Shown: piece after piece, positions 9,926-18,365 of the stretch
Position numbering within the stretch: position 1 is the first letter of the stretch
Layout: each line of letters opens with the position of its first letter
Translations under genes and position numbers: made by a program
Assembly: GCA_963762865.1 (NCBI GenBank)
Contig: CAVXNC010000021.1
Coordinates: 124,001 to 188,000, forward strand
DNA length: 64,000 nt
Direction: 5' to 3'
Source of the DNA: DATHAP01 sp963762865
GTDB taxonomy: Bacteria; Actinomycetota; Actinomycetes; JACCUZ01
The notes under the pieces: model-generated
The model's database searches: none
Told to the model about the DNA's origin: nothing
The model's input: only the letters and a program-made list of their open reading frames with translations

Positions 9926-10915
9926 ATGGCCCGGACCCCCGTCACCGTCACCGTCACAGGAGCAGCCGGCCAGATCGGCTACGCCCTGCTCTTCCGGGTG
10001 GCCTCGGGTCAGCTCCTCGGCCCGGACGTGCCGGTCCGCCTGCGGCTCCTGGAGATCACGCCCGCGCTCAAGGCCGCCGAGGGCACCGCGATGGAGCTCG
10101 ACGACTGCGCCTTCCCGCTGCTGACCGGCATCGACATCACCGACGACGCACGGACTGCCTTCGACGGCGTCAACGTGGCGCTCCTCGTCGGCGCCCGTCC
10201 GCGTACCGCGGGCATGGAGCGCGGCGACCTGCTGGAGGCGAACGGGGGCATCTTCAAGCCCCAGGGCGAGGCCATCAACGCCGGCGCCGCTGACGACGTC
10301 CGCGTGCTGGTGGTCGGCAACCCCGCCAACACCAACGCTCTGATCACCGCCGCCCACGCGCCGGACGTGCCGAAGTCGCGCTTCACCGCGATGACCCGCC
10401 TCGACCACAACCGGGCGCTGAGCCAGCTGGCCAACAAGACCAGGACGCCGGTCACCGAGATCCAGAAGCTCACGATCTGGGGCAACCACTCGGCGACCCA
10501 GTACCCGGACCTCTCGCACGCACTGGTCGCCGGCAAGCCGGCCCGCGAGGTGCTCGACGACGACGCGTGGATCGCCGACTTCTTCATCCCCACCGTGGCC
10601 AAGCGCGGCGCCGCGATCATCGAGGCCCGTGGCGCCTCGTCGGCGGCGTCAGCCGCCAACGCCGCGATCGACCACGTCTTCAGCTGGGTCAGCGGCACGC
10701 CCGACGGCGACTGGACCTCGGCCGCGATCGTGTCCGACGGCTCCTACGGCGTGCCCGAGGGGCTGGTGTCCTCCTTCCCGGTGACCTCGTCGGGCGGCGA
10801 GTGGGAGATCGTCCAGGGCCTCGACGTGGACGACTTCTCCCGCACCCGGATCGACGCGTCCGTGGCCGAGCTGGCCGAGGAGCGCGACGCGGTCCAGGGC
10901 CTCGGCCTCGTCTGA
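9926..10915 (+). CDS. mdh: Malate dehydrogenase (NAD)
   Basis: Oxidises malate to oxaloacetate in the TCA cycle; the 329-aa length is typical of the actinobacterial type. Visible are the NAD loop VTGAAGQIGYALLFR, the substrate-arginine loop ARPRTAGMERGDLLEANGGI, NPANTNAL and the catalytic-His segment IWGNHSATQYPD. AAGGAG stands about 8 nt before the ATG. The upstream 88-nt gap holds a short perfect hairpin (9884-9901). icd follows after 72 nt. Confidence 0.97.
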   Translation: MARTPVTVTVTGAAGQIGYALLFRVASGQLLGPDVPVRLRLLEITPALKAAEGTAMELDDCAFPLLTGIDITDDARTAFDGVNVALLVGARPRTAGMERGDLLEANGGIFKPQGEAINAGAADDVRVLVVGNPANTNALITAAHAPDVPKSRFTAMTRLDHNRALSQLANKTRTPVTEIQKLTIWGNHSATQYPDLSHALVAGKPAREVLDDDAWIADFFIPTVAKRGAAIIEARGASSAASAANAAIDHVFSWVSGTPDGDWTSAAIVSDGSYGVPEGLVSSFPVTSSGGEWEIVQGLDVDDFSRTRIDASVAELAEERDAVQGLGLV

Positions 10916-10987
10916 CCAGCTACGCCATCCAGAAGAGCACAACGGCACGACCGCACGACCCGACACTGAACCCCCTGGAGCAGCCCC

Positions 10988-12205
10988 GTGGCGAAGATCA
11001 AGGTGCAGAACCCGGTCGTCGAGATCGACGGCGACGAGATGACGCGGATCATCTGGCAGTTCATCAAGGACCGCCTGATCCACCCGTACCTCGACGTCGA
11101 CCTGCTGTACTACGACCTCGGCATCGAGAGCCGCGATGCGACGGACGACCAGATCACCATCGACGCCGCGAACGCCATCAAGGAGCACGGGGTCGGCGTG
11201 AAGTGCGCGACCATCACGCCCGACGAGGCACGGGTGCAGGAGTTCGGGCTGAAGAAGATGTGGGTCTCGCCCAACGGCACCATCCGCAACATCCTCGGCG
11301 GCGTCGTCTTCCGCGAGCCCATCATCATCAGCAACATCCCGCGGCTGGTGCCGGGCTGGACGAAGCCGATCATCATCGGCCGTCACGCGCACGGCGACCA
11401 GTACAAGGCCACCAACTTCAAGGTGCCCGGCGCCGGCCAGCTGACGATCACCTTCACCCCCGCGGACGGCTCCGAGCCGATCCAGCACGTGGTCGCCAAC
11501 TACGGCGACGACGGCGGCGTGGCGATGGGGATGTACAACTTCAACAAGTCCATCGAGGACTTCGCGCGGGCGTCGTTCGCCTACGGCCTGCAGCGCGAGT
11601 ACCCGGTGTACATGTCGACCAAGAACACGATCCTCAAGGCCTACGACGGCGCCTTCAAGGACATCTTCGCCGAGGTGTTCGAGAAGGAGTTCAAGGCCGA
11701 GTTCGAGGCCAAGGGTCTGACCTACGAGCACCGGCTGATCGACGACATGGTGGCCGCCGCGATGAAGTGGGAGGGCGGCTACGTCTGGGCGTGCAAGAAC
11801 TACGACGGCGACGTGCAGTCCGACACGGTGGCGCAGGGCTTCGGCTCGCTCGGCCTGATGACGTCGGTGCTGATGACGCCGGACGGCCGGACCGTCGAGG
11901 CCGAGGCGGCGCACGGCACGGTCACCCGGCACTTCCGTCAGCACCAGGCGGGCAAGCCCACGTCGACCAACCCGATCGCGTCGATCTTCGCCTGGACCGG
12001 CGGCCTCAAGCACCGAGGCAAGCTGGACAGCACACCCGAGGTGACCGGCTTCGCCGAGTCGCTCGAGCAGGTCTGCGTGGAGACCGTCGAGCGCGGCACC
12101 ATGACCAAGGACCTGGCCCTGCTCGTGGGCCCGGACCAGGAGTGGGCGACCACCGAAGACTTCCTGGCCGCCCTCGACCACGGGCTGGCGGCCAAGCTCG
12201 CCTGA
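10988..12205 (+). CDS. icd: NADP-dependent isocitrate dehydrogenase (homodimeric type)
   Basis: Converts isocitrate to 2-oxoglutarate with NADP. The 405-aa protein is the eukaryotic-like dimeric type, not the 740-aa monomeric enzyme common in some actinobacteria: MAKIKVQNPVVEIDGDEMTR, SPNGTIRNILGG (phosphorylation-type Ser region), RHAHGDQYKATNF and EAAHGTVTRHFRQH (NADP site). The GTG start follows CTGGAG at about 8 nt. With mdh and sucCD it gives a partial TCA cluster. It converges on the PPOX gene with only 25 bp between stops. Confidence 0.96.
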   Translation: MAKIKVQNPVVEIDGDEMTRIIWQFIKDRLIHPYLDVDLLYYDLGIESRDATDDQITIDAANAIKEHGVGVKCATITPDEARVQEFGLKKMWVSPNGTIRNILGGVVFREPIIISNIPRLVPGWTKPIIIGRHAHGDQYKATNFKVPGAGQLTITFTPADGSEPIQHVVANYGDDGGVAMGMYNFNKSIEDFARASFAYGLQREYPVYMSTKNTILKAYDGAFKDIFAEVFEKEFKAEFEAKGLTYEHRLIDDMVAAAMKWEGGYVWACKNYDGDVQSDTVAQGFGSLGLMTSVLMTPDGRTVEAEAAHGTVTRHFRQHQAGKPTSTNPIASIFAWTGGLKHRGKLDSTPEVTGFAESLEQVCVETVERGTMTKDLALLVGPDQEWATTEDFLAALDHGLAAKLA

Positions 12206-12230
12206 CCGCACCCTGCCCGGAGGAGCGGGG

Positions 12231-12851
12231 CTACGACGCGGCCGAGGCGTCGTCGCAGCGGGCGGCGGCGGTGCCGAAGTAGTCGGCGGTCCGGGCCCGG
12301 CGGACCGGCGGGGCGTCGGTCGCTCCCGAGCTGTCGACCTCCGCCAGCCGCGGGACGTGCTTGGAGCAGTGGATGTAGGCCTCCTCGACGTCGACCTGCA
12401 CCCAGAGCCGCGCCCCGCTTCCGGCGGGTGAGCGGGCTTCGAGGCCGAGCCGTGCCGCGTCTGCGGTGGGCAGGATCCGCGCGCCGCCGTTGACGTGCAG
12501 GCCGACCGTGTCATGGACGAAGTCGACGAGGAGCAGGCCGACGTGCGGGTTCTCGCTGATGTTGCCGAGGCTGGCCATCACACCGTTGCCCTTGTACTCC
12601 GGCCAGGCCAGCGTGCGGTCGTCGAGCACCTCGAGGAACCCCGGCGGACCGGCGCGCAGGGTGTTGTCGCACTCGCCGGCGCGGTCCGAGGTCGCCAGGA
12701 AGAACATCTGCTGGCGGCGGACGAAGTCACGCATCTGCGGGTTGAGGTGGTCGAGGAGCTGGTCGCCGTAGAAGCGGTCGGCACGGTCGGCGGTGCCGAG
12801 CTGGCGCTGCAGGGCGCGCTCGCCGGCCGAGCCCGGGGACTGGGGGGTCAC
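12231..12851 (-). CDS. Pyridoxamine 5'-phosphate oxidase-family FMN-binding protein
   Basis: The protein has 206 aa with one PPOX-type split-barrel domain (about 30-150): MRDFVRRQQMFFLATSD, FLEVLDDRTLAWPEYKGNG, LGNISENPHVGLLLVDF and LHVNGGARIL. This resembles the group often annotated as pyridoxamine 5'-phosphate oxidase-like or general-stress FMN proteins. True PdxH activity is unlikely because the PLP-binding tail is not evident. The C-terminal 40 residues are Ala/Ser-rich. It stands alone, downstream of the galT-galK pair on the same strand. Confidence 0.85.
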   Translation of the reverse strand: MTPQSPGSAGERALQRQLGTADRADRFYGDQLLDHLNPQMRDFVRRQQMFFLATSDRAGECDNTLRAGPPGFLEVLDDRTLAWPEYKGNGVMASLGNISENPHVGLLLVDFVHDTVGLHVNGGARILPTADAARLGLEARSPAGSGARLWVQVDVEEAYIHCSKHVPRLAEVDSSGATDAPPVRRARTADYFGTAAARCDDASAAS

Positions 12852-12924
12852 TGCACGGTCCTACCAGGACCCGGACATCGAGGACAAATCCCGCCGGTCC
12901 GTTGGCCGCCGGGCGGCCCGATCC

Positions 12925-14076
12925 TCAGGCGTCCCGGCGCGCCCCGGCCGACGGGCTGACCTCGAGGACCACCGGTGCGGTCCATCCCCGGTCGGCGAAC
13001 GAGCTGGTCACCGCGGCTGCCACCGCGTCGACGGCGTCGACCGGCACCAGGGCGATGGCCGAGCCGCCGAAGCCGCCCCCGGTCATCCGGGCGCCGAGCG
13101 CCCCGGCGGCGCGGGCCTCGGCCACCGCGACGTCGAGCTCCTCGCAGCTCACCTCGTAGTCGTCGCGCAGGGAGGCGTGCGAGGCGTCCATCAGGGCGCC
13201 CAGGGCGGTCCATCCGCCCGTGCGCAGGGCGGCCACCGCCTCGACCACCCGGGCGCCCTCGGTGACGACGTGGCGGACCCGGCGGCGCAGCTCGGCGTCG
13301 GGCAGCCGAGCCAGTGCTTCGTCGAGGTCGTCGGCCGGCACGTCGCGCAGGGCCTTGACCCCGAGCAGCCCCGCCGCGCGCTCGCAGGCCGCCCGCCGTT
13401 CGCCATAGCCGCCCTCGGCGTGGTCGTGGTCGACGCGGGTGTTCGCGACGAGCAGCCGGAGCCCCGCGGACGCCACGTCGAGCGGCACCTGCTCGACCTT
13501 CAGCGACCGGCTGTCGAGGAAGATCGCGTGCCCGGGGGTGCAGCGCAGCGACGCCAGCTGGTCCATCCGGCCGGTCGGCGCTCCGACGAAGTCGTTCTCG
13601 GCCTGCTGCGCCAGGACGGCGAGCGGGTCGGCGTCGAGGCCAAGTCCCAGGAGGCCGTCCAGGGCCATGGCGACCGCACACTCCAGCGCGGCGGACGACG
13701 ACAGCCCGGCCCCCAGCGGCACCCGCCCGTCGACCAGCAGGTCGAGGCCTGGCACGTCGTGGCCGGCCTCGCGGAAGGCCCAGACGACGCCGGCGGCATA
13801 GGCCGCCCAGCCCTCGGGACTCCCGGGGGCGAGATCCGGCACGCGGACGGCGACGTCGCCGGTCGGCTGCTGGGCGGACCGGAGCCGCACCAGCCCGTCG
13901 TCCCGGGCCGCGGCGGCGACGGTGGTCCGGGCGTCGATCGCGAAGGGCAGCACGAAGCCGTCGTTGTAGTCGGTGTGCTCGCCGATCAGGTTGACCCGTC
14001 CCGGGGCCGACCAGACTCCGGCCGGGTGCCGGTCGAAGGTGCGGACGAAGTCCTCGCTGGTGACGGTGACGCTCAC
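12925..14076 (-). CDS. galK: Galactokinase
   Basis: Phosphorylates galactose to galactose-1-phosphate (Leloir pathway). The 383-aa GHMP kinase shows the galactokinase signature GRVNLIGEHTDYNDGFVLP near residue 27, the ATP loop PLGAGLSSSAALECA (about 118-132) and the third GHMP motif MTGGGFGGSAIALV near the C-terminus. The GTG start overlaps the galT stop by 4 bp (GTGA), so the two genes are translationally coupled. Confidence 0.96.
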   Translation of the reverse strand: MSVTVTSEDFVRTFDRHPAGVWSAPGRVNLIGEHTDYNDGFVLPFAIDARTTVAAAARDDGLVRLRSAQQPTGDVAVRVPDLAPGSPEGWAAYAAGVVWAFREAGHDVPGLDLLVDGRVPLGAGLSSSAALECAVAMALDGLLGLGLDADPLAVLAQQAENDFVGAPTGRMDQLASLRCTPGHAIFLDSRSLKVEQVPLDVASAGLRLLVANTRVDHDHAEGGYGERRAACERAAGLLGVKALRDVPADDLDEALARLPDAELRRRVRHVVTEGARVVEAVAALRTGGWTALGALMDASHASLRDDYEVSCEELDVAVAEARAAGALGARMTGGGFGGSAIALVPVDAVDAVAAAVTSSFADRGWTAPVVLEVSPSAGARRDA

Positions 14077-15182
14077 GCGGTGGCCGCCTCGCGCAGCTGC
14101 GCAGCGATCTGCTCCGGGGTGATGTCGTTGACGAAGACGCCCATGCCGGACTCCGACCCGGCGAGGTACTTGAGCTTGTTCGCCGCCCGGCGGACCGAGA
14201 AGACCTGCAGGCCGAGGTACGCGAGCTCGCGGTCGGTGCGCACCGGCGCCTGGTGCCACGCGGAGATGTACGGGAGCGGGGTGTCGTACAGGTTGTCCAT
14301 CGCCTGCAGGACGTGCAGGTACGCCCGGGCGAAGTCGTCGCGCTCCTCACCGGACAGCGCCGAGATGTCCGGGACCTGCCGCCGCGGGTAGAGGTGCACC
14401 TCCACCGGCCAGCGAGCCGCGGAGGGGACGAACGCGACCCAGTGCTCGCTCTCGTGGACGACCCGGGAGCCGTCGGCCAGCTCGCTGGCGATGACGTCCG
14501 CGACGAGACTGCGCCAGGTGCGCTCCCGGTGGCGGCGGGCAGCCTCCAGCAGCTGCTTCGTGCGCGGCGTCACGAACGGGTAGGCGTAGATCTGGCCGTG
14601 GGGATGGCCGAGCGTTACGCCGATCTCCTCGCCGCGGTTCTCGAAGCAGAAGACCTGCTCGACGTGCGGCAGCTCGCCGAGGCGCTCGGTGCGGTCCGCC
14701 CAGGCGTCGACCACGAGGCGGACGTGCTCGGGCGGCAGCTGGCTGATCGGTGTGTCGTGGTCGCTGGTGAAGCAGACCACCTCGCAGCGCCCCATGCCCG
14801 GCGCCCGGCCGGACAGGCCGTGCGGCTCGACGACGACCGGGTCGCTCCCGGACGTACCCGCCGAGGAGGTAGCGGAGGAGAAGGACGGGAAGCGGTTCTC
14901 GAAGACGGCGACGTCGTAGTCGGGGGCCGGCACCTCGGTCTGCCGCCCGTTGCGCGTGGGGCACAGCGGGCACTCGTCGGTCGGGGGCAGGTGGGTGCGG
15001 CCCTGCCGGTGAGAGGCGACGGCCACCCACTCGTCGGTCAGCACGTCGTACCGGATCTCCGAGGTTGTCGTGGTCGGTGCCAGGTCCCGACGGTCGGGGA
15101 CCAGCCGGTCCGGGCGCGAGTCGTCGCGGTCGAAGTAGACGATCTCCCGGCCGTCGGCCAACGACGTGCTGGTCCGTCTCAT
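14073..15182 (-). CDS. galT: Galactose-1-phosphate uridylyltransferase
   Basis: Exchanges UMP between UDP-glucose and galactose-1-phosphate. The 369-aa protein keeps the zinc-site CPLC (Cys71, Cys74) and the HIT-type active site GHPHGQIYAYPF, where the second His (about 195) is the nucleophile. ATG at 15182 has no Shine-Dalgarno but a TAGCGT box 6 nt upstream, suggesting a leaderless mRNA. It is first gene of a galT-galK operon; no galE is in the window. Confidence 0.96.
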   Translation of the reverse strand: MRRTSTSLADGREIVYFDRDDSRPDRLVPDRRDLAPTTTTSEIRYDVLTDEWVAVASHRQGRTHLPPTDECPLCPTRNGRQTEVPAPDYDVAVFENRFPSFSSATSSAGTSGSDPVVVEPHGLSGRAPGMGRCEVVCFTSDHDTPISQLPPEHVRLVVDAWADRTERLGELPHVEQVFCFENRGEEIGVTLGHPHGQIYAYPFVTPRTKQLLEAARRHRERTWRSLVADVIASELADGSRVVHESEHWVAFVPSAARWPVEVHLYPRRQVPDISALSGEERDDFARAYLHVLQAMDNLYDTPLPYISAWHQAPVRTDRELAYLGLQVFSVRRAANKLKYLAGSESGMGVFVNDITPEQIAAQLREAATA

Positions 15183-15188
15183 GGCGCG

Positions 15189-15194
15189 ACGCTA
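15189..15194 (-). promoter_or_regulatory. -10 box for leaderless galT
   Basis: On the minus strand TAGCGT stands 6 nt before the galT ATG. The same box and spacing recur before deoC and punA (as TAGAGT and TAGGGT). Confidence 0.5.
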
Positions 15195-15253
15195 CCCAGA
15201 CGATCGCCGCTGCACCCGGCAGGCGCGACCAAGGCGCTGTTGTCCGGTTCGTC

Positions 15254-15317
15254 TACCCTTCGGAGTCATGGACGGCTGCTCTAGTCCGGCGTACCGCCCG
15301 CAACCCTGCGGTACGCC
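15254..15317 (+). promoter_or_regulatory. Leader of the CNNM transporter gene: -10 box plus hairpin abutting the start codon
   Basis: TACCCT (15254-15259) lies 8 nt before an ATG at 15268 that opens a 17-codon ORF. Within that ORF a perfect 10-bp hairpin (15288-15297 with 15308-15317, 10-nt loop) ends exactly at the base before the GTG start of the transporter gene. Ribosome passage through the small ORF would open this stem, a geometry suited to translational control. Confidence 0.45.
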
Positions 15318-15321
15318 GTGA
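15268..15321 (+). CDS. Putative 17-aa proline-rich leader peptide (uORF)
   Basis: ATG at 15268 encodes MDGCSSPAYRPQPCGTP, then TGA. The stop overlaps the GTG start of the next gene (GTGA), the pattern used for translational coupling throughout this window. Four of 17 residues are Pro, and the last sense codon is Pro before the stop. The ORF is too short to be sure by itself. Support comes from the -10 box at leaderless spacing, the exact stop/start overlap and the hairpin inside it. Control of transporter translation is inference. Confidence 0.4.
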   Translation: MDGCSSPAYRPQPCGTP

Positions 15322-16757
15322 ACTCCACCGTGGCCAATGCGCTGCTCGTGCTCTTCTTCCTGCTGCTCGGCGCCTTCTTCGCCGGGTCGGAGATCGCGCT
15401 GGTCTCGCTCCGTGAGGGGCAGCTGCGCTCGCTGGCGCAGCGGGGGCGTCGCGGGCAGAAGGTCGCGGCGCTGGCGTCGGACCCGAACCGCTTCCTGGCG
15501 GCCGTGCAGATCGGGGTGACCCTTGCGGGCTTCCTGTCCGCGGCGTTCGGGGCGTCGGCGTTCGCGGACGACCTCTCGCCGGTCCTGCGTGACTGGGGTG
15601 TCCCCGGCGGCCCGGACGGCGACCCTGCCGCCCAGGACACCGCCTACTGGCTCGCCTTCATCGTGGTGACCCTGGTCATCACCTACCTGTCACTCGTCTT
15701 CAGCGAGCTCGCACCGAAGCGGTTGGCCCTCCAGCGCGCCGAGGGCTTCGCGCTGCTCATCGCGCCCACCCTGGACCGGGTCGCCAAGATGTCGCGCCCG
15801 GTGATCTGGCTGCTGTCCCGCTCGACGGACGGCGTGGTGCGCGTGTTCGGCGGCGACCCTGGCGCGGCCAGGGAGGCGATCTCCGAGGAGGAGCTGCGCG
15901 ACATCGTCGCCGCGCACGAGACCCTCGGCCGTGAGGAGCGCCAGCTCATCGAGGACGTCTTCGAGGCAGGAGAACGGCAGCTGCACGAGGTGATGGTCCC
16001 CCGCACCGAGGTCGACTTCCTGGACGCGTCGACCCCCGTCTTCAAGGCGGTCCGGATGTCGTCGAGCAACCCGCACAGCCGCTACCCGGTCGTGCGGGGG
16101 TCGCAGGACGACGTCGTCGGGTTCGTGCACGTGCGGGATCTCTTCTCGCCGGAGATGAACGGCAGCTCCGTGCGGGTCGGCGAGATCGCCCGCGAGGTCA
16201 AGCTGATGCCCGGCACCAAACGGGTGCTCTCCGCGCTGTCGGAGATGCGCCGCGAAGGCCATCACCTCGCGATCGTCGTCGACGAGTACGGCGGCACCGA
16301 CGGCATCGTGACCCTCGAGGACCTCATGGAGGAGGTCATCGGTGAGATCCACGACGAGTACGACGTCGCCGAGGAGCCGGCGAAGGCGCTGCCGGCGGGC
16401 GACGTCGAGGTGGACGGCCTGCTCAACCTCGAGGACTTCCAGGACCGGACCGGCCTCGAGCTGCCGGAGGGTCCCTACGAGACGGTGGCCGGCTTCGTGA
16501 TCAACGAGCTCGGCCGCCTCCCCGGGGTCGACGAGAGCATCGTGGCGCTGGGGCAGCGCTTCACGGTCACCGAGCTGGACGGCCGCCGGATCGCCCGGGT
16601 CCGGCTCACCCAGGTGCCCGACGCGGCCGGGCAGGACTCCGCGTCCGGGGACCGGCCCGGAAACCAGCCCGCCGAGGTGGCGGGGGACGGGGCGAGGGAC
16701 CAGGCCGCCGACCTGGCCGCCGACCGCCAGGGGGACCCGCCGCGGCTGGCACAATGA
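15318..16757 (+). CDS. CNNM/CorC-type membrane transporter (hemolysin C family), DUF21-CBS-CorC_HlyC
   Basis: The 479-aa protein has an N-terminal DUF21/CNNM membrane domain (about 1-190) with three to four helices, starting NALLVLFFLLLGAFFAGSEIALVS. Two CBS modules follow (about 205-330; EVMVPRTEV, SRYPVV, DEYGGTDGIVTLEDLMEE). A C-terminal CorC_HlyC domain (about 345-430) then precedes an Asp/Ala-rich tail. Members move Mg2+ or Co2+ or modulate such transport; the hemolysin name is historical. trpS overlaps its stop (ATGA). A small upstream ORF overlaps its start. Confidence 0.93.
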   Translation: MNSTVANALLVLFFLLLGAFFAGSEIALVSLREGQLRSLAQRGRRGQKVAALASDPNRFLAAVQIGVTLAGFLSAAFGASAFADDLSPVLRDWGVPGGPDGDPAAQDTAYWLAFIVVTLVITYLSLVFSELAPKRLALQRAEGFALLIAPTLDRVAKMSRPVIWLLSRSTDGVVRVFGGDPGAAREAISEEELRDIVAAHETLGREERQLIEDVFEAGERQLHEVMVPRTEVDFLDASTPVFKAVRMSSSNPHSRYPVVRGSQDDVVGFVHVRDLFSPEMNGSSVRVGEIAREVKLMPGTKRVLSALSEMRREGHHLAIVVDEYGGTDGIVTLEDLMEEVIGEIHDEYDVAEEPAKALPAGDVEVDGLLNLEDFQDRTGLELPEGPYETVAGFVINELGRLPGVDESIVALGQRFTVTELDGRRIARVRLTQVPDAAGQDSASGDRPGNQPAEVAGDGARDQAADLAADRQGDPPRLAQ

Positions 16758-17791
16758 GTGACCTCATGGTGACCTCCCCCCACGCCTCCCAGCGCGCCCG
16801 CGTGCTGTCCGGCATGCAGCCGACGGCCGACTCGCTGCACCTCGGCAACTACCTCGGCGCGCTGCGCCAGTGGGTGGCCCTGCAGGACGACTACGACGTC
16901 TTCTACTTCGTCGCCGACCTGCACGCGATCACTCTGGACATCGACCCTGAGGCGGTCCGCAGGCGCACCCGGGCGACCGCAGCCCAGTACCTCGCCGGCG
17001 GGGTGGACGTGGAGCAGGCCACGCTCTTCGTGCAGAGCCACGTGCCCGAGCACGCCCAGCTCCAGTGGGTCCTCGGGTGCCTCACCGGCTTCGGCGAGGC
17101 CAGCCGGATGACCCAGTTCAAGGACAAGTCGGCCCGTGGCGGCAACGTCTCGGTGGGCCTGTTCACCTACCCGGTGCTGCAGGCGGCCGACATCCTGCTC
17201 TACCGGCCGGAGCGGGTGCCGGTCGGCGAGGACCAGCGCCAGCACCTCGAGCTGAGCCGCGACCTGGCCAACCGCTTCAACAGCCGCTTCGGCGACACGT
17301 TCGTGGTGCCCGAGCCACACATCCTGCGCGAGGTCGCCAAGATCTACGACCTGCAGCTCGTCGAGAAGCAGATGAGCAAGAGCATCGGCGGCAGTGGCGT
17401 GGTGTGGATGCTCGACGACCCGAAGGTCATCGAGAAGAAGGTGAAGTCGGCGGTCACCGACACCGGGCGCGAGGTCGCCTTCGACCCTGAGGGCAAGCCG
17501 GGCGTGAGCAACCTGCTCGGCATCCTGGCCGCCTGCGGCGGGGAGACCGTCGCGCGGCTCGAGGAGCAGTTCGCGGGCTCGGGTTACGGCGACCTGAAGA
17601 AGGCGGTGGCCGAGGCCGTCCTCGACACGGCCGTGCCGTTCCAGCGTCGCGTGCACGAGTACCTGGACGACCCGGCGGAGCTCGATCGCGTGCTGGCGGC
17701 CGGCGCCGCCCGGGCGCGCGAGATCTCCGCCGTGACGCTCGCCGACGTCTACGAGCGGGTCGGCTTCCTGCCCGGGGCCACCCCGCCGTGA
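16754..17791 (+). CDS. trpS: Tryptophan-tRNA ligase
   Basis: Class I aminoacyl-tRNA synthetase, 345 aa. The HIGH-type motif is HLGN (about 29-32 in PTADSLHLGNYLGAL), and the KMSKS-type motif is QMSKS (about 206-210). Other bacterial TrpRS signatures are FYFVADLHAIT, YPVLQAADILLY and GEDQRQHLELSRDLANRFN. The start overlaps the stop of the transporter gene; the in-frame ATG at 16766 is an alternative. The 2H phosphoesterase gene follows with a 4-bp overlap. Confidence 0.97.
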   Translation: MSDLMVTSPHASQRARVLSGMQPTADSLHLGNYLGALRQWVALQDDYDVFYFVADLHAITLDIDPEAVRRRTRATAAQYLAGGVDVEQATLFVQSHVPEHAQLQWVLGCLTGFGEASRMTQFKDKSARGGNVSVGLFTYPVLQAADILLYRPERVPVGEDQRQHLELSRDLANRFNSRFGDTFVVPEPHILREVAKIYDLQLVEKQMSKSIGGSGVVWMLDDPKVIEKKVKSAVTDTGREVAFDPEGKPGVSNLLGILAACGGETVARLEEQFAGSGYGDLKKAVAEAVLDTAVPFQRRVHEYLDDPAELDRVLAAGAARAREISAVTLADVYERVGFLPGATPP

Positions 17792-18336
17792 ACACGCGCA
17801 CGATCGGCGTCGCGATCGCGATCCCGGAGCCCTACGGCGGCGAGCTGCAGCGGGTCCGGGAGGGCTACGGCGACGCGCTGGCCGGGTCCATCCCGACGCA
17901 CATCACGCTTCTCCCGCCCACCGAGGTCGGCGAGGACGACCTCGACCGGATCGAGAAGCACCTCCGCACGATCGCGGAGTCCGAGCAGCCCTTCGAGATC
18001 CACCTGCGCGGCACCGGCACGTTCCACCCGGTCTCCCCGGTCGTCTTCGTGTCGGTGGTGCTGGGCATCAGTGACTGCGAGCGTGTCGAGAGCCGGGTCC
18101 GGTCGGGCCCCCTGGCCCGCGACCTGAGCTTCCCCTACCACCCGCACGTCACTGTCGCCCACGACCTGCCCGGCGAGGTGCTGCGGCAGGCGTTCGACGA
18201 CATGGCGGGCTACGACGTGCGGTTCGGTGTCTGGGGCTTCAGCCTCTACGAGCACGGGCCGGACCGGGTGTGGCGGCCGCAGCGTGACTACCCGCTCGGG
18301 CAGCCGCTGCCGGGTCCCGCACCCGACAGCGTGTAG
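17788..18336 (+). CDS. 2'-5' RNA ligase / 2H phosphoesterase family protein
   Basis: The 182-aa protein has the two HxT motifs of the 2H superfamily: PTHITLLPP (His38, Thr40) and YHPHVTVAHD (His120, Thr122), at the usual spacing. The family includes 2'-5' RNA ligases and cyclic phosphodiesterases; which activity this one has cannot be told. It overlaps trpS by 4 bp, so a link to tRNA metabolism is possible but unproven. Confidence 0.9.
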   Translation: MNTRTIGVAIAIPEPYGGELQRVREGYGDALAGSIPTHITLLPPTEVGEDDLDRIEKHLRTIAESEQPFEIHLRGTGTFHPVSPVVFVSVVLGISDCERVESRVRSGPLARDLSFPYHPHVTVAHDLPGEVLRQAFDDMAGYDVRFGVWGFSLYEHGPDRVWRPQRDYPLGQPLPGPAPDSV

Positions 18337-18365
18337 CGACGTACCCGCTCGGGCAACGTGCCCCC

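Noticed and set aside
18290..18357. Direct repeat of about 14 nt (TACCCGCTCGGGCA) at 18290 and 18342
   Set aside because: One copy is inside the 2H phosphoesterase coding end; two copies only and no further structure, so probably chance or a tiny duplication.
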